A stretch of DNA of 22,166 nt from Cochliopodium minus (Eukaryota > Discosea > Himatismenida > Cochliopodiidae). A program made the translations under genes and the position numbers. Below are positions 1 through 8,198 of the stretch, piece after piece. The notes beneath the pieces were generated by a model. The model was not told where the DNA came from, did not search any database, and saw only the letters and a program-made list of their open reading frames with translations. Position 1 is the first letter of the stretch; every line of letters begins with the position of its first letter. The stretch covers positions 1 to 22,166 of the forward strand of contig JAMYWO010000494.1 in the NCBI GenBank assembly GCA_024220525.1, in the 5' to 3' direction.

Positions 1-3000
1 TCTCCCTCAACAACTCAAACCTAGACTTGTCAACCTTCAAGTGTCTGGCCTCCTCCAAAATCTTCTGCAAGAGGAGAAAAAGCTTGTCGTTGTAATTAAC
101 TTCGAGGACGATGCCCTTGATGGTGTTGTGTAGACGTTGAAGCTGCCTGGTCATCTTGGCGTTGTAGGTGAACTCGTTGAGTTTGTCGGCGAGCACCTCG
201 GTGAAGAGTGGCTTTTCACGGCGCTTTGGGGTCTGCGTATCCCACTGATGATGCAGATCAAAAATGGATCACCTTTTAATTTAAGAAACTTTTAATTTTT
301 TTATACTTTAAAATCAGTTAATAAATAAAATAAAAATATGAATAAAAAATAAAAATAAAATCTATAAAATCTACAAAAATAAAAAATAAATATAAAAAAT
401 AAATGAAAAAATAAAAATAAAAATAAAATAAAAATTTCCAAAAAATAAAATAAAGAATTTCCAAAAAAAAAAAAATAAACAAAATAAACAAAATAAAAAC
501 AAAATAAACAAAATAAATAAAATAAAAATTTCAAAAAAAAAAAAAAAAAAAAAATTTAGAACCCTTAGGTTGGTTAAATGTATAGTCTTGCTTATGCCAG
601 ACTCTGATAGGTATTCTCACAATTTTGACAGGAACTCAGACTTGTTGTTGCAGGGTTTGATTTAAAGTTCTTGGGGATGAAGATGTTGGGAGAAGGGTAG
701 TGAGAGCAGGACCAACTCGTTGTGCTTCTTTTGGGGTTTTTCAATGAGGTGTAAACTTCTTGTGGCAGAGAAATTTGCTTGTATTGACTAGATAAGTTCA
801 AACAAGATAAAAATTATGAGATTAAACTAATTTTGATTTAAAATCAAATTAAAAGACATTGTCAAAAAAATATTGAAAAAAATAAAATTTTTAACAAAAA
901 AGAATAAAAAAAAAAATAAATGTTTTAAATTTAACAAAATTGAAGATGAAAAAAATGAATAAAATAAGATGAGATAAAATAAAAAAATAAAAATAAAAAT
1001 AAAAATAAAAATAAATAATAAAAAATAAAAATAAAATATAAAATAAAAAATAAAATAAAAATGTGAAGAAAATTTTTACCTCAAATACCACTTTTCAGTT
1101 TTGTCAACAACGTTCTCGTAAGATTGAGAAATAAGATAAATGTTGACGTTATCAGGAGAAAGATAAGAGATAAAGTTGTTCAAGAGTTTGGTGTCGTAAA
1201 CCTCGTAGAGGTACTCGCCAAACAAAACGAGATTGGCAGGGTGTCTTTGCATTTGAGAAGCGAGGACGCAGACATAGTCGTCAGGTTGTTCCTTGTCCTT
1301 GAAGTCGAAGGAGAGCTTCTCCACTTCTTTAATTTCGTTGAAGATCCATTCTTCGACACCCTTTTCTCTCAACAAGTCGAAGTAGCTAAAAACAACAGAT
1401 GCAACTTCCCATGGTTTCTCGAGACCTTTTTTTAATAAATATCAAAATATTTGAAATATTCAAAAATTTAAATAATTTATTAGAATTGAAATTGGATTCA
1501 ATTTCTCAATTAAAATATTGTTTAGTTTATTTTTCATAGCAAAAAATTAAAATATTGAAAAATTATTTTTGTTGTTCATTATTTATTTTCACCCAAGATA
1601 ATATCATTCATAGGTATATACATTTAAGAATTTAAAATAAGCAAAAAAAAAAAAGCAAAATTTTACCTTCTTCAGTAAGATCTACAATGATTTCAAATAC
1701 AGTGAATCCAGAAGAAGTGTGGGTAGGACCAGCCATCAATTCAGTTCCAAGACCTCTCTCCTTCAAGTTGTAAAGGATGGATCCCTCGGCCTCGTGTCCA
1801 ACAAGGTGAGACAAAATCTTGGCAGGCTTTTCTTTGTTATACTTATATTGGGATGGCATTTGAAAAGCAAAACAAATTTGTCTATTGTCTTGTACAGGAA
1901 CTTTTTTTGAAATAAAAAAATTTTGATGAAAATTTTTAAAATAGAACAAATTGTAAATAAACAAATTTTTTAATATTAATGCCAAATTTTTTTTATTATT
2001 TGTTAACTATCAGTTTGAGAATAAATTTATTAATACAAGAAATTATAAATCAAAAATATTTCCTGTTTTAATTTGTTAATCGAAAAAAAATTTACCAGTA
2101 TAAAACACTTGTTTGAGCTCTTTTTCACTGTAAGGAAGTGACTCATCAACGACCTCCTCCAAGTTTTTGTTTTTGATGGAAGAAAACTTTTCGGTGGCCC
2201 ATTTCTCCAATGTCTCCAAACTTTCTCTCCCTATGACCGCAAGTTTCATTTTGTTGGCACTGTAGTACTTGTCGTGAAAATCGATCAATGCTTTTCTTAC
2301 GTCCAAGCCTTTTTCTTTAGGTCCTTTGGAAAGGGTGTCGAGATTTCCTGTTCCAAATTTGTTGTAAACGTGGTTGGGATTGGATGTTGATCTTTTTAAT
2401 TGCAATCCTCTCCAATAGTCTTTTAATATTTTTTAAAAAAAAGTATTTCATGTAAAATTAAGGGAAATAAAACAAAATAAAATAAAAATAAAACGAAATA
2501 AATTGAAATAGGTTTAATAATAAAATGAAATAAAATTATTTTATAATGATCAAAAATAATACTAAAAAAGCTACACTTTTGAAGAAAAATAATTAAAAAA
2601 AATTACCATTTTGCAAGTTTTTAGAGTTCTCACTGTCCACTGCCTTCATTTCTCTTTCGGTAGCAGATTCTGTGAATAATGGAGCACTAAATTTGAACAA
2701 AAAATAAAGTTAAAAAGGATGGTTGTTTGAGGTTTAAAACTTACATGAAAAATTGAGCGAATCTGTCCAAGGCTTCTTCGAGTGAACTTTAGATTTAACG
2801 TTTTCGTTAAACGAATTTATAAAATCAAAAATAGGGAATCTATCTTACTCATGATTGACATTGAAATAATAATTTGTATTCTCGCTATCAGTAAATGCAT
2901 TGGATGATCCTCCTAATTTATCACAATAATTTCAAAAGTATTATTTGGTGAAATATTTTTTTTTTTTGTAAGGTATATACCATGTTTGTTGAGCTAATAA

Positions 3001-3444
3001 TAAAAATTCAAAAAATTTTATCAATAAATCCTTTAATTTTACATCTGAGAAAGAATATTAGTGTTGTTTGTCAATTAATTGAATTATAATTCATATATTT
3101 GTCTTACAGTCTGAATATGAATTCTCATCTGGATATTTTTCAGTTCCCAAAAACAACATGTGCTCCAAAAAGTGAGCCAATCCTAATTAATATGATAAAC
3201 AGAGTTATAGTTTCATTAATCAGATCTTACCTGCAAGTTCTAATGGATCTGAAAAATGTCCTACTCTGCAATCCATGGCAGCTGCAGATTTATCAGTCTC
3301 TATTGGAATTAATAAGGTTCTTGATTTAAAAAAATTTTTTATAAATATTTTACCAGGATCGGATATCAAAAGTACATCCAATTTATTATTGAGGGTTATG
3401 TGCTTATAATTTCTAGTGTCAATCTTTGATTTGATTATCTCCAT
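1..3444 (-). CDS. Insulin-degrading enzyme-like M16A zinc metalloprotease (3'-partial, 13 exons)
   Basis: Inverzincin peptidase of the insulysin/IDE/Ste23 family, which cleaves short peptides inside a closed chamber. Exons on the minus strand: 3444-3354, 3299-3231, 3182-3108, 3044-3043, 2993-2981, 2912-2849, 2786-2745, 2686-2607, 2419-2096, 1900-1667, 1425-1080, 787-563, 272 to beyond 1. The N-terminal region reads [12 protein letters not shown], followed by the zinc motif HFLEH near residue 59 (HxxEH), [13 protein letters not shown] and ESATERE, all typical of IDE. About 612 residues are present; IDE is about 1000, so the C-terminal half lies outside. I chose ATG 3444 rather than the in-frame ATG 3480 because the intervening codons are mostly poly-lysine from an A tract. 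Every splice phase fits up to exon 11. Exons 12 and 13 match the family only if the frame changes four times (around 635, 245, 220 and 205), which could be assembly error or decay. Family assignment is firm; activity is not shown. Confidence 0.9.
273..562 (-). repeat. Low-complexity A/T intron (AAATA-type) of the IDE-like gene
   Basis: This 290-nt intron is almost entirely A and T, with degenerate AAAT/AAATA units and a run of about 20 A on the plus strand. The Phe/Tyr/Leu-rich frame that can be read through it on the minus strand is an artefact of this composition. The donor is the unusual GTTCTA. Confidence 0.8.
788..1079 (-). repeat. Low-complexity A/T intron with AAAAAT tandem units
   Basis: This 292-nt intron between exons 11 and 12 of the IDE-like gene contains near-perfect AAAAAT/AAAATA units at about 975-1060 (plus-strand view). 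It has no coding signal. It is flanked by donor GTAAAA (minus strand, from 1079) and acceptor TATCTAG. Confidence 0.8.
2981..2993 (-). other. 13-nt microexon in the IDE-like gene
   Basis: CTC AAC AAA CAT G, flanked by TTATTAG upstream and GTATAT downstream, encodes LNKH plus the first base of Gly. It joins in phase to the GGSSNAFT exon (2912-2849). Together with the adjacent 2-nt exon it gives two consecutive microexons at a conserved part of the catalytic domain. Confidence 0.85.
3043..3044 (-). other. Candidate 2-nt microexon (AT) in the IDE-like gene
   Basis: The dinucleotide AT sits between a strong acceptor (TTCTTTCTCAG) and a donor (GTAAAATT). Exon 3 ends GAC T and exon 5 begins CTC AAC; only two extra bases restore the frame. 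The result is a Tyr codon at the place where human IDE has Phe (YSDYLNKHGG against YSQFLSEHAG). Flanking introns are 63 nt (3045-3107) and 49 nt (2994-3042). I found no single-intron alternative that keeps the frame. Confidence 0.75.
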
Positions 3445-3651
3445 TTTTTTTTTTTTTTTGAGATTCTTTGAAGAAAGCAAAATTTTGTTTCAAAAGTTTC
3501 AATGTCATATCAAGATAAAACAAAAAAAAAAAATCCCTCAAACTGTTCAAATTGAATGTACAAAAATTTCAAGAGAATAAACAAGTCGATTCATATCAGC
3601 CTTTTTGTTGTCAATTATTATATTTTTCAAAAAAAAAAATTTGGCAATATA
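3445..3651. promoter_or_regulatory. Divergent intergenic region between IDE-like and SGNH-like genes
   Basis: About 207 bp separates the two start codons, which point away from each other, so promoter and 5' UTR elements of both genes must lie here. I see A/T homopolymers, including poly-A directly before each ATG, but no convincing TATA box or named motif. Confidence 0.5.
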
Positions 3652-5255
3652 ATGGAAAAAAAGATTGATACAGAAGAATTTTACGCAGAATACAAAGGTA
3701 TATTTATTTATAGTTTGATTTATCAATATTCATAAAATAAACGTTCAAAAACATAGGTCATAAGATTGGTAAAATTGAATTGAAAACAAATATTTCAACA
3801 AAAATATTAACATTCTGAAGAACATCTTAAAATATTGCGTGAATATTTCATCCAGAGAAATCCAAGACAAAAATTCATTTATTTGGGTAATACATATCCT
3901 CTTGATGAGATAATTTAATTTTTAAATGAATTTATTATAATAGCTGGAGATTCATCCCTCGACAATAAATATTGGCTCAGTGATGGGTATAAAAATGCGA
4001 TCAATGGATATGAATCTATATTAACAACACCAGGAATGGTACATAAAATCCCAAAAATACATTTTTTTTTTTTCGCTTGAAAATTTAAAATTAAATTTTT
4101 TTTTTTTTAGATACCCGATGTAGCATACCACTTAAATGATCAAGTCGAAAACAGTGAATACGTAACGTTGAATTGTTCAATAGAAGAGTCCACCTTAGGG
4201 GAAAGAGCCAACGATGTGTTGCTCCCTCATGATGTGTTCATAAGAGACAACATAAAAGAAAACGACATTTTAATAGTTTCTGTAGGTGGAAATGACATAG
4301 CTTTAAAAGTAAAAAATTGTTTTCACATTTTTTTTTATTTTATTTCTTATTTTTTTTTGACCTTTAATCCCATTTTTTGACAAGCCCACATTTAAAACTA
4401 TTTGGAATATGTTACTTTTGATGAAATTTACAATGGAAAGCACTATTATTAACAGGTGAAAAAAGAATTGAATTGTTATATTATTAATTTTATAAAAAAG
4501 AGAGATTATTTTAATTTCATGATTATTTTTTTTCATTTCGAAATATGTTTAAATTCATTTTCTATTTCATTTTTTATTATTTTATTTTTAATTTTTTCGA
4601 TTTCCAGGCCCAACTCTGCTTTTGGAATCAGGCACTTCTTGAACATGTTCAAAGTAGACGCGGCGAGGTATTTAGACAACCTCACCTCCAACATAAGACC
4701 CGAAAAAATTCTTTTGTGCATGATTTACAATCCAGATGAAAAGAAAACAGGTTGAATAATATCCTCACTTTTATTTATTTTCAATAATTTTTTAATTTTT
4801 TTTAAAGGGTCTTGGGCTGACACAACGCTCGGTTTACTGGGTTACAATTCTTATCCAAATAAGCTTCAACACCTCATCAATGCAATCTACAAATTGGGAA
4901 CTTGCAAAGTTGAAGTTACTGGCACTCAAAGTAAATTTTTTTTTAATTTACATTTTTTTTATTTTCCATTTTAAATGATTTTTTCTAAATTTTTTATTTT
5001 TTTATTTTTTTAAATTAAATTATTTTTTCAGTTGTCCCTTTCCCCATGTTCAAGGTTCTTGATGGTAAAGACACTACGGATTATATACAAAGAGTTGAAC
5101 CTTCAAATAAAGTAAAAAATTCATTGATTTCTTTAAAAGTTGTTTTTTTAAAAATCAATTCTTTTTCAAAGGGAGGAAAAAAACTTGCAGAGGGTTTCTT
5201 GAAAGTGATCCACGGGGAATCACTTGACGATAAAAATGACAAAGAAATTAACTAA
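3652..5255 (+). CDS. SGNH/GDSL hydrolase-like protein (10 exons, 305 aa)
   Basis: Exons: 3652-3697, 3757-3768, 3821-3886, 3944-4038, 4111-4308, 4385-4455, 4608-4750, 4808-4930, 5032-5111, 5172-5255. The joined length is 918 nt and all phases agree. Block I is IYLAGDSSLD with candidate nucleophile Ser45; block III is SVGGND (residues 130-135), the oxyanion-hole block of SGNH esterases/lipases. The C-terminal block reads DYIQRVEPSNKGGKKLAEG (268-286). It aligns with the usual DxxHP...G..KLA block, but Glu274 stands where His is expected. There is no signal peptide or membrane segment, so it is probably cytosolic. The substrate is unknown; it may be an esterase with altered chemistry or a non-catalytic relative. 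The SGNH fold is fairly sure, activity is not. It diverges from the IDE-like gene. Confidence 0.85.
3757..3768 (+). other. 12-nt microexon in the SGNH-like gene
   Basis: GT CAT AAG ATT G lies between acceptor ACATAG and donor GTAAAA. It joins exon 1 (ending AAA G) to exon 3 (AA CAT CTT), giving YKGHKIEHLKIL. The reading frame of the 305-codon product requires it, but no conserved protein motif covers this spot, so it is less certain than the IDE microexons. Confidence 0.6.
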
Positions 5256-5445
5256 TTTAATTTAAAAAAATTGTTTTAAAAAAAAGAACACCTTTCTATT
5301 TTTTCTTTAATCAGTGTTAAAAAATTAAAAATATTAATTCAAATCAAAATGAATCAAAATGAAAAAAAGATAAACTAGAAAGAATAATTCACTCAAAAGA
5401 TTCTCGTATTTTTGTTCAATTACTGTTGAAAAAAAAAAAAAAGAA

Positions 5446-7374
5446 ATGGAAAAGAAAAATTTTGATATTTTGAGTGACCTTGATTCTCCAGAAACAGCCA
5501 AATCAATCTATATACAAAGGATAGATGAATTGTATAATTTTATCCAGAAATATCAATCTCTGGTTAATCTCAAATCCATCAATTTCTTTGTGGTAAACTC
5601 TTTTTTAAACGTGAATATTCTTTAATACACCACAAAGGATGATTATTGGAATAAAAATCAACCTGGTGAGTGGAAAGATTCATTATTATCTTTATCAGAA
5701 ATGGAATTGTCATCATTGCCAATAGGAAAAGTAGATTTGGATAAATTGCCTGAATCATTGAGATATTTCATCCAAACATCCAATCATCTATGTTTGGATC
5801 GAAAATTGGTGAAGAATATACCTGAAATGAAATTATCAAATCAATTAAAGAAAGGGATGTGCCCAAAGGTAATTGATCTATCAATCCTTTATTCAATCAT
5901 TTTATTCTTCTTGATCAATTGAACAGAAAATTCATGAATGCTCATTGTTGAGTTCATTGATTTTAGAAATAACTAAGAAAATTGGAATCGAAACAGTGAT
6001 TGGTAAGGAAAGAAAAAAAATGGAGAAAATATTAAGAAATCAATCTTTAAATTATAGATATTGGAGCTGGAAAGGGATATTTATCACAATGTTTACATTT
6101 TCTTTGTGATTTGGAGGTTATATCAATAGGTATGGTTTTCCATATCATTTCATTTGGAAAAAAAAAATAATTTCTGCTTTGACATTATTTGAAAGATTCT
6201 TCGGCCTTTCACTCTGAAAACGCAGAAAAAAGAAAACAGTACATAACAAAAAAGACGGAAAAAGAAATAAAAAAAAATACAAAAAACAATGAAAACAAAG
6301 ATGACAAGAAGAATGAGATAAATAAGAAAAATGACAACAATAATTATATTTTTAAAAACAAAAAAAAAGAAAAAGAGCTAAGTATTGTCACCAAATTTAT
6401 TTCTCCCCAAATATCAGAGAACGAATTCAAAGAAATGATCTTCCCCCACATAAACAATAAGAGCAAAGACGTGCTGATTACTTCCTTGCACTCTTGCGGA
6501 GATTTGAGCACATCTTCAATGAAGATGGCGAACAACTTTGAAACGATCAAAGCATTTGTTGGCGTCGGATGTTGTTATCACAAAATCTCCGCTCTCAATG
6601 ATCCTTTGAAGAAAAATCAATGTGGAAATGAGAGTGACAATGAAAATGATGTTGAAAACGATTCCGAAAAGAAATACTCTTTCCCTTTTTCTAATTATTG
6701 TCAATCTGAAAAATCCTACCACCTTGGCTCGAATGCCCTGCAAACTGCTTGCCAATCTGTTGATCAGTACCCCATCCAAAAAAATGTTGATCTTGTCTTC
6801 AAAAAACATTTCTACAGATCTTTGTTGCAAAAAGTCTTGGTAAAAATAAAGAATTTTCATCACTTTGTTTTTATTATTTGAAAAATAATTGTGTAAAAAA
6901 TAATTATGAAATTTTTGATGATTAATTTTAAAATAGGTCAACAAATTTGGTAGAGAAATTGCTGACAAAATTGCAGTTAAAAATATCCCCGGAAGCAAGT
7001 TGACTTCTTTCTTGGATTACTCCACCGAAGCCCTCAAAAAGATCTACGATCCCTCTGAAGATCTTCTCAACAAAATCTCTCAGATCACTTCGGAAGACTT
7101 GCTGAACGTTGAAAACCAACACAAGGATGACTACAAAAAAGTGATGGCTTTTTGGATCCTCAAAGCTACCCTCGCCCCTATTTTCGAGAGTTTGGTCCTT
7201 TGCGATAGGATCGTCTATTTTGCTGAGAAAGGATTTCATTCAAAGTTGATTCCTTTGTTTGATTCATCCAAATCACCCCGAAATTTTGTTGTGATCGCAA
7301 TTAAAAAAAATTCAAACTATTTTGTAACAACACATTTAATATATCTCTTTATATCATTTGATCTTTTATATTGA
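5446..7374 (+). CDS. METTL25/RRNAD1-type SAM-dependent methyltransferase (6 exons, 535 aa)
   Basis: Exons: 5446-5592, 5638-5868, 5927-6002, 6058-6129, 6196-6839, 6937-7374, 1608 nt in phase. Exon 1 starts at the first ATG after an A tract. The SAM-binding motif I is VIDIGAGKGYLSQ (residues ~150-161). Downstream are SLHSCGDLS (~272-280) and VGCCYHKIS (~299-307), the hallmark blocks of METTL25/METTL25B (formerly RRNAD1). The C-terminal LIPLFDSSKSPRN also matches family endings. A Lys/Asn-rich insert (~185-236), right after the acidic strand that normally binds the SAM ribose, appears lineage-specific low complexity. The target of this family is poorly defined; the name RRNAD reflects similarity to rRNA adenine dimethylases, not a proven reaction. 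The last ~20 residues are hydrophobic and unlike the family. The gene converges on SF3B5, with 110 bp between the stop codons. Confidence 0.88.
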
Positions 7375-7484
7375 GAAAAACGAACTATTGCATTTTAAAA
7401 TCCAAAAAATTTATTTCATTTTTTCATCAAAATCAATGATCATATGATCAAAATATTTAATTTTCCAATTTGATTTGTTTACAA

Positions 7485-7891
7485 TTAATTATCTTCCATC
7501 TCTTCTTTTTGATCATCAAGCCTTTTCCTCTTCTTTATTACATCTTTCAATAAGAAATTGATGTTCTCCTTTGGAGGTGGGCCACATGGAGCAATAGATT
7601 TTGTCAAATATTGATATTTTAATCTTCCAATTGATTCATTTTGGGCAACCGAAAAATAATCAATGATAGATGAATGTCCAATAAATGAAGAATATGTATC
7701 TCTGTGTTGATTTACGAGCCATTCACTTTATATGTTAATATAAAAATTAATATGAAAAATTAGCAATTAATTTTTATATTCAATTGAATAAAAATCATTT
7801 ACTGTTTGGAGATATCAGGGTGTCCCGTTCCTGTATATTTCAATTGGAGATGTTCTATTTGACTTTGTAAAGATCCTTGTGACCAAGACAT
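7485..7891 (-). CDS. SF3B5: Splicing factor 3B subunit 5 (SF3b10), 2 exons, 109 aa
   Basis: Small component of the SF3b complex in U2 snRNP, which helps hold the branch-point region during spliceosome assembly. Exons on the minus strand are 7891-7803 and 7725-7485, with a 77-nt intron (donor GTAAAT, acceptor TATAAAG). The product begins MSWSQGSLQSQIEHLQ and contains KYTGTGHPD, EWLVNQHRDTY, DYFSVAQNES and APCGPPP, which run collinear with human SF3B5. At 109 residues it exceeds the usual ~86 because of a charged C-terminal extension (KKRKRLDDQKEEMEDN) that resembles a nuclear localisation signal. Because it is short and spliced it is easily missed. It ends tail-to-tail with the METTL25-like gene and lies downstream, on the same strand, of the large surface-protein gene. 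Confidence 0.95.
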
Positions 7892-8198
7892 TTCAATTTT
7901 ATTTATTTTTCAAAAAATTTAATTCATAAGGCTTTGTAAAAAAATTAAAAAATTGGGAATAATTTGAAACCTTGAGTAAAGCTCAATTTAATTTTAATAA
8001 ATATTAGAGATGTATACAATAACCTCAAATTATCTGTATATTTATTTTCATGTATATTACTTATCTAATGGTTATTATTGAGTTCAAATGATCAAATATT
8101 AAAGAGATAAGATGATGGATATAGTCAAATAATTTTTGAAAATGATTTTTTATTTTTTAAAGTGTTTTTATTTATGTAATATTTATATTCAAAAAAAT
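7892..8198. other. Intergenic region upstream of SF3B5
   Basis: About 307 bp of AT-rich sequence between the SF3B5 start and the stop of the surface-protein gene. It must contain the SF3B5 promoter and the 3' end of the upstream transcript. I see no ORF, RNA gene or clear motif. Confidence 0.5.

Noticed and set aside
301-534. Open frame on the minus strand rich in Phe, Tyr and Leu
   Set aside because: It lies in the A/T-repeat intron between IDE exons 12 and 13, and its composition is that of poly-A/T DNA.
625-660. A 7-nt GT...AG intron (GTCTGAG) explaining the frame change in IDE exon 12
   Set aside because: Far below the smallest known spliceosomal introns, and similar breaks in exon 13 have no GT-AG explanation.
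563-787. An additional local frame change in IDE exon 12 (KKHNELVLL in another frame)
   Set aside because: The main frame already gives [13 protein letters not shown], which fits the family; this segment is poorly conserved, so an extra shift is not needed.
891-1075. Hydrophobic open frame on the minus strand upstream of exon 12
   Set aside because: Same cause: AAAAAT-type repeat inside an intron, no start context or family similarity.
4456-4755. Translation of the plus strand from the ATG at 4456
   Set aside because: The first part is an intron (4456-4607) of the SGNH-like gene; only the portion from 4608 is coding.
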